A stretch of 64,000 nucleotides of DNA from Trachythela sp. YZ-2020. Taxonomy: Eukaryota; Cnidaria; Anthozoa; Malacalcyonacea; Clavulariidae. The stretch covers positions 3,646,501 to 3,710,500 of the forward strand of contig JADLSH010000395.1 of NCBI GenBank assembly GCA_016169945.1, given 5' to 3'. Position 1 is the first letter of the stretch, and every line of letters starts with the position of its first letter. Below are positions 19,040 to 31,122 of this stretch, piece by piece. The notes under the pieces were generated by a model. That model did no database searches and was not told the DNA's origin. It saw nothing but the letters and a program-made list of their open reading frames with translations. A program made the position numbers and the translations under genes.

Positions 19040-19842
19040 ATTTAAAGTGCCTGTGCAACGAAATTTTTGCCTCATTTTTTATTGTTTTGTTATAAATTAC
19101 AGCTCGAATGATGATGAATGGCGTTTACAGTTTATTCATATCTCATCTCATTCCCAAGTTATCGCACTTTGTATATTTTGATTTGTGACGTCACTAGTTG
19201 TGCTTGAGATAGTGGCAATAACAAGAAAGTCTGATATCTTGGTGATGATTTAATAAAATTCAATGAAACTTGGCACACTCTGTGGGTGTACCGACGTGAG
19301 TATTTTGGAGTGGTCATGTGGTTGTCATGGTAAAACACTAGTCCCCAGTCTCAACACACTAGTACCCAGTCTCTTTTCCAAATTTTCTCCTGTAAACTTC
19401 GTGCAGAGAACGTTTGCTTATTTCATGAGTTTAAACTTGTCACAACTCACAACACCTGTACATACTATAGTAATAAGCGCAAATTGCAGAAATTGGTTTT
19501 GATTTCGTTGGAGACAGATCATATAGCGAATGCACGAGAAGGGACTAGTGAATCGCCATGACAACGATAGAAACAGCCCAAAATGGTCACTTAGGTGCAC
19601 CAACTAAGTGTGCCAAGTTTTATTGAATTCTACTAAATCATCACCAAGATATCAGACTTTCTTGTTATTGCCACTATCTCAAACACAACCGGTGACGTCA
19701 CAAATCACAATATACAAAGTGCGATAACTTGGGAATGAGAAGAGATATGAATAAACTGTAAACGCCATTCTTCATCAATCGAGCTGTACTTTTTAACAAA
19801 ACAATAAAAAATCAGGCAAAAATTTCGTTGCATAGGCACATT
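19040..19842. mobile_element. Long foldback element, about 800 bp
   Basis: Arms of about 265 bp (19040-19305 and 19580-19842) are inverted copies: for example taaagtgcctgtgcaacgaa against its inverse at 19825-19842, and tgatatcttggtgatgattt against its inverse. The spacer (about 275 bp) has a tandem ccagtctc motif. No coding capacity. Situated about 0.3 kb upstream of the promoter of the intact inhibitor gene. Confidence 0.8.
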
Positions 19843-20048
19843 AAAATACTCCACTCGGAGACGAATCAAAATATGGATTGGAGGTAAGACGGTATATATA
19901 GTTATTGTTATTGCAACGTAAAAATCACTCCCAAAATATTGGCTTTGCTATATATTTCATTAAATATGTTGATCTTTTGTTAACATTTCATAAATTGTCA
20001 CCCAAATGGTTATTAAAAATATATTAGAAAAATTTTTTGTTGATAAGT

Positions 20049-20117
20049 TTGAGTTAATCATGTTGACAAAACTGTCTGGTTAATTTGAGTTCGAGTTAAT
20101 GATGTTTACAAAACTCT
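20049..20117 (+). promoter_or_regulatory. Direct repeat upstream of the TATA box
   Basis: gagttaatcatgttgacaaaact (about 20051-20073) recurs as gagttaatgatgtttacaaaact (about 20092-20114), just before the TATA box of the intact gene. A possible duplicated regulatory site; binding factor unknown. Confidence 0.35.
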
Positions 20118-20119
20118 CG

Positions 20120-20127
20120 TATATAAA
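20120..20127 (+). promoter_or_regulatory. TATA box (TATATAAA)
   Basis: TATATAAA lies 72 bp before the ATG at 20199 of the intact inhibitor gene. Transcription would start around 20150. Confidence 0.6.
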
Positions 20128-20198
20128 GATGGAATTACTTGCCAAGAAACACAGTATAATCTTAGCGTCCTATTGGTAACACTGAAAGAAAACGGAAA

Positions 20199-20244
20199 AT
20201 GAATCTATCAATATTCCTCCCGTTGCTCGTGGCTGTTTTTGCAG
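20199..20244 (+). CDS. Exon 1: signal peptide
   Basis: 46 nt; hydrophobic leader; donor GTGAGT at 20245. The ATG context is ggaaaatga. There is no earlier in-frame start close to the TATA box. Confidence 0.85.
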
Positions 20245-23200
20245 GTGAGTTAATTATCGGTGTGTCTTTTGTGAGACCAAGTACGTAGAATTTTTATGAA
20301 TCCCCTGTCGTGATTGCAATGTATAGCATAACATCAATAATTCTAAACAGTCCTTAGTGCCCAAATAAATTCATATGCAAGTTAGTCAAGCCTTCGACGT
20401 AAGCAAAAGGGTTCCCATGCATAAGGAAAAGCCCGGTGGGCCCCCTGCTTGTGAGGCTCCAGTATAAACGCTAGCAGTTCCAGATTAATCAGATGTGCAT
20501 AGGCGGCATAAACCTCACGGATCCGGCGCTGTGAGATCCTCCGCGCTCTCTTATTGTGTAGTATTTGTTCTTTTATAAAAACTCAAAACGTACAGGCTGC
20601 CGGGCGCCCCCAAAAGCACACATAGACTCCCAAAATGCAAGCAGCGAAAAATACGGCGTTTTGGCCCTCCTGCAGTTTTTGGGCCCCGGGAATTTAAAAG
20701 TCCTAATAAGAACTAGACCTTAAAGAAACGCTGCAGGGCTGGCCAACCAAATGCAGAGGCGGATCCAGGGGGGTGTAAATGTGGCCGAAACTACGGATGT
20801 GAATCTTTGTTATATAAGGACGCAGCTGATTGGGAAAAATTATATCAAATTATTTCCTAAAACAATAGCCTGCGTAGCAGCTCCCATACGACAACTTCCC
20901 GATAACTCACAGAACCAGTAAGCCCTGATGTTCGGAAAAAGTTGTAAGATGCAACTGCGAATTTCAGCCACGGTCAGCGGGCCTGATTTACAACTCACTT
21001 ACAGCATTATTCTTGAAACTGATGCTATAGGCCGTTTTCCACTTCAAACGTATCGTAACGTACCGTAGCATTTTCTTTTGTATCGAAGTCATTAGTCATA
21101 GTTCTACCCGAGTGCTCAGAAAACAAAGAAATATGCAACGTTTCGGTACGATACGCGTGCAGTGGAAAACAGCCATATATTGTCTCTTTAGGTATCGGTG
21201 ACGCACGAAGCGTTCTCAAGATAGATGTTTGTCGCTTACCAGCTCAACCAGGTTCATGCCGTGCTGGCCTGCCGCGTTATTACTACGATGCTAAGGAGGA
21301 AAAATGCAAGTTGTTCGCTTATGGAGGTTGTGGTGGTAACGCAAACAGATTCTTAAGTCAGGAGAAGTGTGAAAACGCCTGTAGTAAGTTTTTCATTTGT
21401 CTGCATGCCTGGTGGTTTTTTTCATTTACTTTTCGTATACGGTTCTTCTATAACGGTTAGGATAAGGGTTAGTTATAGGAATGATTTTGGATTAGATTTC
21501 TGATATAGGTTCGGATTTGGATTTATTTAAGTGTGGTTTAGGCATGATGTTTAGGTTAAGAATTGTGTTTATATAGCTATTTGCGCGTAAAAATAAAGGA
21601 AAGCACGTGTATCATGACCCTCTGGCTCAGGTGAATTGGGCAACTACACTCTGTGTAATCGACATTAAATATAGCTAATTAGTGTCATAAATAATTCATT
21701 ATCATTAACTACTTTATAATACTATGTTAGCTATGAAGAAAGAAGAGTGCCCAAAAGTCTGTCCATTAATCTATGATCCAGTTTGTGGTTCGGATGGAAA
21801 AACATATCCTAGCACATGCGCACTGGAAGTGGAGGCATGTGATAATGGAGAGGAAATTCATATTGAACATGAAGGAGAGTGTGAGACCAAGGGTAGGTAC
21901 AATCTGCCGACATACATGTTTCGGTGTCTAACGCCTCATCAGTGCAACTTGGTACGTCTAGATACGGGTTTAAATCGTATTTATACACATGAGTTTGCTC
22001 TGATTAAACGCAACACAGTCGTATAATACAGTGACATCTGCGCATGTAGACATGCGTGAAAGGTCAGAGTGCTCAGACTTTCACAAAGAAAGTGAGCTTT
22101 GCATTTTATACAGTTGCATATTATATGTTTATTGCCCACGCAGTTTTGCACATGAAGGTCATGAAGTATGGATAAAAATAAATTCCTATGGCTTCAACTG
22201 TAAGTTAAAAATTAGAGGGAAATGAAACAGTCAAAACAATCACATGCAGCCATGCACACTGGCAAACCTCACTTCTTGCACCGTGTTTTTTTAGAGATGA
22301 GTTAACTTTTGAGTTGACTTTATTTCAGCAGGGTAGCCCATTCAGCTACAAAGGCTGGTATCCAGAGGGGCCCTGCATTTAGAGTTACCTATTTACAAAA
22401 TTACTACTGTATCTATTATTAGAATTGTTATACTATATATTATTCCGGTTCACGATGTCCAGGTTATAATGTACGATATGTCATAGTGTATTAGGAAAGT
22501 TTGTCTCTATAATATTGTTTAACTCTTTGTTTAAAAGTAGCAAGCGATGTGGCGTTTTTAACGTTTTCTGATAGGCTGTTGAAATCTTTTGCTGCTGAGA
22601 ATTTGAAAGAATGTTTTCCAAGCTCTCTCTTAACTTTTGGTAGCAGAATTGTATGTTTATGCCTTACGTTGTACATATGATTGTCTGATAGTTTGTAGAA
22701 GTATTTTTCAAAGTAGCTTGGCATTGTGGTATTTAAGATCTTGTAGGTGGTTATACAGCGATGAATCTTCCTTCTTATCTCTAGGTGAAACCACTGTAGC
22801 TCCGAGATACTGTTACCAGTATGGTTTCTCATTAGAACTATACGCGCTAGTACGCGCTGCTCTGTTTTGTAGTTTCTGTAGTCCATGCTCAGAGGTTTCC
22901 ATTAGTCCCGCACCCCAGCAGGTATCTCCATAATCAAAAACAGGCTGTATCATGCTGTTATATGCATTTCTTGCTGCTTCTAACGTTAGGTAGTTTCTTA
23001 TCCTAGATAGAATGCTGATCCTACTTATAGACGTTTTCGATATAGACTCTGCATGATTCTGCCATGTCATGTGTTAGCTTGTGTTGATCAAATATTATTC
23101 CAAGATATTCAAACTCTGTGACTGATTCTAGTTTCTGATCTCCTAGTGTGATACTTAGAGATGCAACGTTCTTTAGTTTTGGTCTTGTTCCTATCAACAT

Positions 23201-26200
23201 TACATTAATCAATCTATTTTCTTCCATCCAGTTGGAGATCCTCTTGTAGTGTATCTTCTAATTCTGTCTTATTTGATGCCGCATGATATATGACAGTGTC
23301 ATCAGCATATATACTTATTTTGCACTTTCTTATACTAAGTGGAAGTTCATTTATATAGAGAGTGAAACATAGGGGGCCAAGTACTGAGTCTTGAGGTACT
23401 CCGTACTTTACAGGTAGGTTTCCAGATAGTTTCCCGTCATACTTAACCTTCGTGTTGTTATGTAATCATTTCGTGTTGTTATGTAATCTTTAAACCATTC
23501 CAGTGCATTTCCTCTCACTCCGTAATGTTCTAGTTTGTGTAGCAAACATTGATGGTCAACCAGGTCAAATGCTTTCTGTAAGTCTATGAACATTGTTCCA
23601 CATAAGCGTTGGTTATCTAGGTGGTCATAGATTTGATTTGCTAGGTAGATGGCGGCAGTCTCCGTAGAGTGATGTTTTCGAAACCCTGATTGGAGTTTGG
23701 ATAGAACTTGATTTTCCTTCAAGAAGTCTAAAAGTTGAGCTTGTACGGCTCTTTCCATTATTTTAGATACCAATGGTAAGACTGAGATGGGGCGGTAATT
23801 ATTTAAGTTGGTGTGACTCCCCAATTTAAATTTATGTGTTACTTTTCCCTGTTTCCATTGAAATCGAATTTTACCTGTTTCAAAAGTTAGGTTCACTATG
23901 AGTGTTATACTGCTAGCAACAACGTCAGCTCCATCTTTTAATAGTCGGGATGAGATTGATTTTGTAGGGGGTATCTTTTTTAGTTCTGTTAGTACAAATG
24001 ATACTGGAACAGTTTGTATGGCAAAATTACTGTCAACACGAGGATCCAATATGGTAGGTACTGTAATGTCATATCATTAAACTTTGCACATAATGTTTTT
24101 GCAATTGATACAAAGAAATTATTGAACATTTCCGCATTTAGAGAACTACCAATTGATGTAGCACGGTCACTTTTTCTATTTTTCTTTGGCAGCCACATAT
24201 CTTTAGCATCATTGGATTCTACAAGCTCAGACGTATAATGTTGGCTCTTTTCTTTTCGCATTATTTTTGTAACTGCATTTCTAAGCCTCTTATATGCGCT
24301 CCAGTGATTTTCATTATTTGTTTTAATTGCTTTTTTGTGATGGAAACCCTCTCATGCATGAGTTCTTTAATTTGGTTTGTTATCCACGGTTGTGACTGTC
24401 CACGTATACGTCGTGTTGTAGTTGGAGCATGTTTGTCTGCTACTGTCATAAAGAGGTCTTGAAAGCAGTCCCATGTAGTTTCCGAGTTATGTTCAATTTC
24501 TATATTATTCCATGGTACTTAGGCTAGATCGTTTATAAATGCATTTTTATCATGCTTGTAGTTTCTTACATCAATAAATCTTGGTGGTGGGCGTTTGACT
24601 TGATGTATTTTCCTTATTGCATAAATTGCTGAATGATCTGAAACGATTTGTCAATAAATTTTATTGGTTTTGTCGTCGACGGGGGGGAAGGGTAAAAAAA
24701 ATTTTCCCGGACTATACAACATATTCCTTTTTTTTATCTAAAATATGTAAACCGATCCCTGTTTTGGTTGTGATAATACCGTAATTTTCCTCAAAATTTA
24801 AAAGTTTGCTTTTTGCACACAAGGGACCTTCACTGGGGGGGCAAACAGTTGACTGGGGGGGCACTGGGGGGGCAAAAGTTCACTGGGGGGGCAAACATGG
24901 GGGCTGGGGGGGCATTTGCCCCCCCAGTGCATTAGTTAAAAAAGGCCCTGTTTTAAAGCCCGTACAATGTAGATCCACTATTTTTTTAACTTAAGGCTTC
25001 AAAATAGAGTCTGTTATTATAATTATTAATTAATGTGCATTTACAGGTAAGTACTTCATCTTCTGGAGCTACATCTAATGGACCCTGGCCTACTCTATTG
25101 CATTTTAGATGACGTACGAAAGTATCGAAAGAACGATTCTCGAGTTAGATATCTCTTCGTAGGTCATGTAAAATGCAATATAGCCAGTTCGATACAGAAA
25201 AAGAGATTTGGAGGTCATTTCAAACCTGGCCTGATAATGATCCAGTGCACATGATTATTTTTCAATATCGGATTGCTCAATTTAGCTATATGGAAAATGT
25301 ATTTACTAGGAGCTGCAAATCTCATTTTGGAAGTGGCGTTCCGGGATGTTATATAAAAATATAATGCATGGTGAATATATCTATACTAGCGAAATTGTAA
25401 AAGACTCGATCAATCCTATAGTATATTGCCTATTGTTAAATTGGGTGCCTTTCTATATTACTTCGCCGAAATGGCGTCACAAGGATTGGGGTTTAGATTA
25501 AGAATTAAGGTTATGATTAAGTGTTAGTGTTAGTGTTAGTGCTAGTTAGTGTTAAGATTATGTGTGCTAGTTAGTGTTTGTGATAGGAGTAGCAGTAGGG
25601 TTAGGATTAGTGTTAACATTGGGATTAGCATTGTATTCAAATTGAAGATGTTAATATGAAAATTGGCATGTTCAAATAATAAGCAAGCCGTTGATATTTT
25701 AGACTGCGAGAAGGCGTGTACTTACGACTATAGGCCAGTATGTGGCTCAGATGATAAAACGTATGCAAACCTGTGTGGACTGGAGATTGCTACCTGTGAA
25801 GGTGATGGTAAAATTACTCTTGCTCATGAAGGAGAATGTGGTATGTAATTGCTCCAGGCTCAAAACTATTCCGTGTTATTTTAGATGTAATGAATAAATT
25901 ACAATTCTTCAATGATCTTAAAGACATGGATGATATTTGGTGAGAAAAAGGAAAATAAATTTATGTAAATCAGCAGGATTGTATATACAAGCTCCTTCAC
26001 AGTCATGATTTCCTTTGTGTTTTGCTAGGGGGATGTAGTATAAGTTGAAATGATAGAACAAAACTGTAATATTCTAACATCAAACACACCAATAAAGGGC
26101 AACATGCAAAAATGCCAAACCCTAATTTTAATAATTAATGGATTTTTTGATGTTATTTTTGTGGCATAGTCTGTATTATGTGGCATGGTCATCTTCATGA

Positions 26201-28207
26201 GTAGCAACTTATGGAATTAACATTTGATTTAATTTGTGTATCTTTATAAATCTAGAGAAAAACTGTGATAAGCCTTGCCCTAGGATTTATCAACCAGTCT
26301 GTGGTTCTGACGGTAATACTTACTCTAACACCTGTGTGATGGCCGTGGAAGCTTGTCGCCAGAATGAAGATATTTCAGTCGAACATGAAGGAGAATGTGG
26401 TAAGTTAAGGTCTACCACTTATAATTCAGTTGCGGTCGATAAAATATGTTTTACTAATGTAGTTTAAAATACGCACATTTCACCGTGTTGTACTATATAC
26501 GCTATGCATGGTCATGTGTGTAAATATAGTAGGCTACCATCTTGTGACAAAGACAACGTACTAAGCTGCGCTGATGAGCCGTTAAGCTCCGAGACATGCA
26601 GGTTTGGCGATTGTGCTATATATATACCACTTGGCTGTATATAAAAACTGCCCGACAGTTTAAAACGCCCGAGATAATATGGTAACAATGCCTTTGTAGC
26701 TCCATCAAACTGTTATGCTTTAAATTCTATTTATATATAACCACACAAATACAGTGGTAGCATGTGAATGACGAATGTTCATTAAAACTGCTCCGTATTT
26801 TCCAGTTCGTTCCCCTGGATACCGTATTGCCGTCCCGTATGCAATATATGTCCAGGTTGCGAGGTTGCTATGCACGGCATTGGCCATTGTTCATACCAAA
26901 TGGAAGAAACTTCACAAAAGCTATGTTAATTCCACCCGAATGACAGGTTGAATGATAATTGAAAAATACGTCGCAAACGTCATAAACTGAAATATTTGTC
27001 ATTAACATTCAGCAAAACCTAAAATCGGCCCGAGTGCCCGACAAAACGCAGCTTGTAAACCGGTACCTATATAGACATGGGCAATGAAGTTAATGCTCAA
27101 ATTGCATTAAATTCGTTAGGTTGGGAGACACTAAAAGTACAGAGAACTAAAGCCAAGGCAAAATTAATGTTCAAAATTTTAAATAAGTCTGGGCCAAAAA
27201 GCCTAACAGACTTTTTCAGCTACAAGAATGAGAATACACATTACTATCTCCGTAACAATGAAACAACACTCGTTTTGCCACAGCCTCGCACAAATAGCAT
27301 GAAAAAGAGTTTCATGTTTGATGGGGCAAAAATATGGAACTCAGTTCATAAAGAAATCAGAGGGATTGGGTCCCAGTCTCTATTTGAAAGAAAAATTGCT
27401 GCTCATGTTGCTAAATAATATATTTATATATATATATAAATCCTTTATTGTAAATAGTTAACTATATGTTTTGTTAGTTGTCTATATTGTCAATTTTGTC
27501 AATTGGAACAGTTACATTATTTCTATAGTAACTTTAGAACACACGCCCTTCGTGGAAATCAATATTTTTAATTGACGTAGTTAGCGTGTCAAAATAAAAT
27601 TTTCTATCTATCTATCTATATATTCTCACAAATGTTTCAATTCAATTTCTATTATTCCAACGTCAATCAAGTCAACAATCATTGTACTAAAACTATAGTA
27701 AAACTAAGATGTACCTATAATTATAATAGTAAGCTTAAAAGCCAAGGGTGCTATAATCCATATTCGATTCCTTAGCTACAAGAAAGGGCGAGGATAGAAT
27801 GCTATCATCTGTTTTAAGATGGCTTATTAAATAATTATAACTTGCAGCTTTTATTGACTTTATTATTTTTGAGGCATATAGTCCGTAGAAACAAATGTTT
27901 GGAAACGCGGGAAAAGACTATGCTCTATTATTTCAGTTAATGTTTGTGCGTCATATATTTTGTCGTTTTAAAACCTGTACTTCGCATATACAATTCAGTT
28001 CATCGTTAACTATTTTGATAGGCGCCGATAATTTTCATTTGTAAAACCGTTCATTAAAAGCTTTCTATTGCATCATTGAATAGAGCAGATGTGAAATTCG
28101 ACGCAGACATCCTCCCCCCCCGCCAAAATTTTTTTGATGTTTTTGGCGTTTAAACACGTGTAATATTTCTTTCCTTTTTAGACGATGAAAAGCCACAGAA
28201 TAAGTAA
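20199..28207 (+). CDS. Secreted Kunitz-Kazal3 protease inhibitor, intact, six exons
   Basis: Exons 20199-20244, 21192-21383, 21731-21892, 25703-25840, 26256-26399 and 28182-28207, all GT-AG, all phase 1; 708 nt, 235 residues plus stop. Residues 1-15 are a signal peptide (MNLSIFLPLLVAVFA). Residues 29-79 are a Kunitz domain (pairs expected C29-C79, C38-C62, C54-C75; P1 Arg39). Kazal domains span 86-130 (P1 Leu92), 135-179 (P1 Tyr141) and 183-227 (P1 Arg189). The tail is short and acidic/Lys-rich (DDEKPQNK). It is expected to be secreted and to block several serine proteases, in defence, digestion control or venom. Introns hold a LINE and MITEs but no exon is damaged. It is the intact relative of copies A and B. 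Confidence 0.88.
20245..21191. other. Intron 1 of intact inhibitor gene
   Basis: Contains the 145-bp MITE at 21030-21174 and, near 20754, a motif cagaggcggatccaggggg that looks like one end of a hAT element without a visible partner. Confidence 0.6.
21030..21174. mobile_element. 145-bp MITE (ATA TSD)
   Basis: Ends ggccgttttccact and agtggaaaacagcc are near-inverted, the next bases (cgtatcgtaacg / cggtacgatacg) continue the pairing, and ATA flanks both sides (21027-21029, 21175-21177). Harbinger-like by TSD length. It sits just before the Kunitz exon acceptor. Confidence 0.7.
21192..21383 (+). CDS. Exon 2: Kunitz domain
   Basis: 192 nt, phase 1-1, between TTTAG and GTAAGT. Six Cys with classic spacing 8-15-7-12-3; reactive loop PGSCRAGLPRYYYD; core FAYGGCGGNANRF. 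Same length as the Kunitz exons of copies A and B. Confidence 0.92.
21731..21892 (+). CDS. Exon 3: Kazal domain 1
   Basis: 162 nt, phase 1-1, acceptor TATGTTAG and donor GTAGGT. Contains CPKVCPLIYDPVCGSDG and TYPSTC, closing with HEGEC. Cys spacing 3-7-10-6-13; P1 Leu. Confidence 0.9.
22318..24655 (-). mobile_element. 5'-truncated LINE in intron 3 (LINE D)
   Basis: Minus-strand frames: end of the endonuclease (SDHSAIYAIRKIHQ near 24600-24640), linker, RT (NNYRPISVLPLVSKIMERAV, GFRKHHSTETAAIYLANQI, FIDLQKAFDLVDHQ) and C-terminal region (EFEYLGIIFDQHKLTHD, MIQPVFDYGDTCWG, ALTRI-type thumb). The frame is broken near 23440, where a 'cgtgttgttatgtaat' segment is duplicated. The YADD region is damaged. 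It is oriented against the host gene. 3' end near 22318 (tttatttcagcaggg). Confidence 0.82.
24820..24950. mobile_element. Right half of a hAT-like G-rich MITE
   Basis: Ends ttaaaaaaggccctg like the inner element at 6676-7060 and shares the gggaccttcactggggg motif with repeated tggggggg blocks. No matching left end is seen; it is probably truncated by LINE D. Confidence 0.6.
25095..25183. mobile_element. 89-bp hairpin MITE
   Basis: ctattgcattttagatgacg at the left is nearly matched by its inverse at the right (ggtcatgtaaaatgcaatat). Intron 3 of the intact inhibitor gene. Confidence 0.6.
25703..25840 (+). CDS. Exon 4: Kazal domain 2
   Basis: 138 nt, phase 1-1, acceptor ATATTTTAG and donor GTATGT. 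Contains CEKACTYDYRPVCGSDD and TYANLC, ending HEGEC. P1 Tyr suggests a chymotrypsin-like target. Confidence 0.9.
26256..26399 (+). CDS. Exon 5: Kazal domain 3
   Basis: 144 nt, phase 1-1, acceptor AAATCTAG and donor GTAAGT. Contains CDKPCPRIYQPVCGSDG and TYSNTC, ending HEGEC. P1 Arg suggests a trypsin-like target. Confidence 0.9.
26400..28181. other. Intron 5 of intact inhibitor gene
   Basis: Non-coding apart from the LINE 3' end at 27070-27620. Nothing else recognised. Confidence 0.55.
27070..27620 (+). mobile_element. LINE 3' end fragment (LINE F)
   Basis: An open 113-codon frame (27077-27418) encodes the conserved ORF2 C-terminus (LGWETLKVQRTKAKAKLMFK; LPQPRTNSMKKSFMFDGAK; WNSVHKEIR), followed by a 3' UTR and a tcta-repeat tail at about 27602-27620. 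The RT core is absent. Same strand as the host gene. Confidence 0.8.
28182..28207 (+). CDS. Exon 6: C-terminal tail and stop
   Basis: Acceptor TTTTTAG; codes DDEKPQNK then TAA (28205-28207). An ATTAAA near 28272 may serve as polyadenylation signal. Confidence 0.75.
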
Positions 28208-29411
28208 GATAGGCGGACTACTAATAAGAAATGACACCTCGACCTTTTAGTAACTTAGTTGTTGTAGCTGTTTATTAAAACAGAAATAGATTACTCGCAT
28301 ATATCATGTTGGTTGTGATGTTTGATTTCTTGATTTAGAAGGGCATATCATAGTCCTTGCAAATTGAAGACGTTGAATGAAACTACACATATTATCTTTT
28401 CTAGACTATTCTTCCTGTAAGGACCATCCTGTAAGTCCTGTAAGGACCATCTCTTATTGCATGGTTACCCGACGAAATCATGCAGTGTTTGGTATGGTTT
28501 ATATATAAACATTCTTTCCATATGCGACTGAGCTGGCGAAATTATAATCAGGAAACTGTATAATGCAGCAATCAACCCCAGTCGCAGCGGTGAAAGACGC
28601 TTTCACTATATACACAATGTACAACGAACAGCCTTATCTTGTTCTCAAATTTTAGTACCCTAGTCGATTAAAACGAGTGACGGTCTGCGCGTAAGTGAGT
28701 ATAATTCTAATTTGTTCATTATGCGCTTATCGCCATACGAAAACGTCGCATAGTTATAATAAGTCATTCCAATAGCACTCCATTCAGCACTGTCCGCAGA
28801 TATCTAGAGCGGCCTATTAAACACTTTTCCGAGCTTCAAATTTAAGGTAATATCTTCAGCTCCGCGTAAAACGTTCTAGCACAACGCTAAACGTTGCCCA
28901 TTGTAATATCTAAACATCTCAAATAAGGAAATCAAATATGAATGGAAATGACTAAGACTATAGAATTAAATTTGTAGCAAGTTAATCTTTTGTGATATAA
29001 TTTATGACTCGGTTTCTGTAATCGCCGTTTGTACTAGTGACGCTGCTTTCGTTTCTAATTAAAACGTTAAATGTTTAATATCTTTAAATATTTTATCGTT
29101 TAGCGTCAAATTGTGCGTCAAATTATTTTTTCCTCTCGATTGCCTTATCATTCATTATTATTCTTTAATTATTCTTTATTGATATCTTCAAATCCCCCAT
29201 TCAATATTTATTAAATTACAGGAATAGACGCGTCATGCAGTTATTGTCTATTGTCTTTAGTATTAGTATTCTTGTAGACGTTTCTGATGAAATCATGTCA
29301 ACTGCATGCATGCAGAAGTAAAATTGACGTTTCAGTAACAACAGCTGTGAGCTTCATCTCAGGCAAGATAATCTAAAACAAACGAAAACCAATTTCTTAA
29401 CTATAGAGGTT
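28208..29411. other. Intergenic, no gene seen
   Basis: AT-rich DNA after the inhibitor gene. Only a short imperfect repeat (ctgtaaggaccatc) near 28415-28452 stands out. Confidence 0.45.
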
Positions 29412-30795
29412 TTGCACCATCACGTGACGAAATCTAAAATCTTTAACGTGCAATCTATCAAGCTGGCTGTTAACATTTACGAAACCACCAGGAAGGACGT
29501 CTACCCGCTACCAAGATGTGAAGAAATCCTAGAATCCTTGGCCAGCACAGCATACTTCACTCATTTAGATTTAGTTCGTGGATATTGGCAAATAAAGAAT
29601 GCCGTTTGGTCTCACTAATGCCCCAGCCACGTTTCAGCTCGTTATGAACACCATTCTTGCTGGTCTCTCTTGGACTGACTGCTTGGTCTATCTAGATGAC
29701 ATTATTGTGTTTGGACGGTCGTTAGATGAACACAACCGAAGACTCGACGAAGTTTTAAGTAGACTAGAACAAGCGGGATTAAAACTGAATGCGAAGAAAT
29801 GTCATTTGGTGCGAGAGAAAAGTGTAATTTTGGGCCATGTCGTTAGCAAAGAAGGAATAACTACAGATCCAGAAAAGATTAGAGCAAATAATCTCACCAA
29901 CCTACAGTCATTCCTCGGCCTCGCTGGATACTACAGACAGTTTATCGATAAGTACGCGGATATTGCAGAGCCATTGTACAAGCTAGAAAGGAAAGATACT
30001 GTCTTCAAATGGAGCCAGGAGAGCGATGATGCATTTCGTGCATTAAAACAGAAATTAACGACAGCCCCAATTCTCGCTTACCCACAGATAGATTTGCCGT
30101 TCATATTGGACACAGACGCCAGCGATACAGGAATCGGAGCAGTACTATCTCAACGGCAAGGAAACGAGGAGAAAGTTATCTCTTACGCAGCAAAGGCTCT
30201 GTCAAAAGCAGAGAGAAACTACAGCACTACAAGAAAGGAGTTACTCGCTTTAATATGGGGTATGGAACATTTCGCACCTTATCTTGTCGGCAAACAGTTC
30301 AGAGCGAGGACGGATCACAATGCACTGAGATGGATTAATAATTTCAAACAGCCCAAAGGTCAGGTAGCACGGTGGATCGAAAGACTATCGATCTTTGATT
30401 TCGTGATCGAACATCGTCCTGGACGTAATCATGCCGGAAATGCGGATGGCGTGTCACGCATACCATCAAAGGACTCTAACGCTGATGAAAATAATGAATC
30501 TCAGACGGAAATTAACCAAGTATGCAACATTCCAACAGAGAACAAGTCAACCACTTGGTGTCAACGCTGGTCGAACAACGAAATGCAACTTCTCCAACAC
30601 GAAGACCCGGAAATCGGCAGAGCGATAAAATGGGTACAAGATGGCAATAGACCACCGAGAGAGGAGATAGCGGATATGGGGCCTACAATGGGTACTCTAT
30701 AGAACAAGTTCAACGCACTGTTACTGGTCGAGGGACTTTTGTACAGAACGTTCGAAGATGAAAAAGGAGAAACCACGCACTTTCAGCTCTGTCTG
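29412..30795 (+). mobile_element. Older Ty3/gypsy pol fragment (G1), left part
   Basis: RT begins RKDVYPLPRCEEILESLAST and DLVRGYWQI, then loses about 20 residues before MPFGLTNAPATFQ (deletion near 29597). The catalytic box is [14 protein letters not shown]. RNase H has FILDTDASDTGIGAVLSQR and RTDHNALRWI, and a tether HRPGRNHAGNADGVSR. A TAG at 30700-30702 breaks the linker before the integrase zinc finger. At 30795 the frame is cut by the younger gypsy element and resumes at 38605. Confidence 0.88.
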
Positions 30796-31037
30796 TGTTA
30801 AGCTGTAACATTAGCTGTAATGTACAATTACTTAATTTAATCTGTGACGTAGGTTTGAACTGACAACTGACAAGGAGGTATCTCATATATCATAGTAGCA
30901 TGTATTGTATTCTGAAGTCAGATGTATAGAGGTTAAAAAGAGTGTATAATCACTCGTGAATTGTAGTATTAATAACAGTTTGGAGTACAACGTGGTGTAT
31001 ACGTATTTTATAAGGACCTGCACTAACGAGGCTAACA
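30796..31037 (+). repeat. 5' LTR of G2 (242 bp)
   Basis: Matches the 3' LTR almost base for base but has 2 copies of the heptamer aactgac where the 3' LTR has 7. It is followed by a candidate primer-binding site tttggcgaccccgcaagg (31038). Confidence 0.9.
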
Positions 31038-31122
31038 TTTGGCGACCCCGCAAGGATAAGGGTATTTATTCTCGAGATGAAGCGAGACAGCGAGTCAAGA
31101 CCGCGCAACTTATTCGAGGTGA

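Noticed and set aside
22031..22225. Extra exon after Kazal 1
   Set aside because: No Cys pattern or splice sites; it is intron sequence before LINE D.
24806..24994. Gly/Trp-rich protein
   Set aside because: A reading of the G-rich hAT-like MITE end, not a gene.
25500..25640. Telomere-like ttagtgttagtg tract
   Set aside because: Units are irregular and do not match TTAGGG. It lies in the intron of an intact gene and looks like a simple low-complexity repeat.
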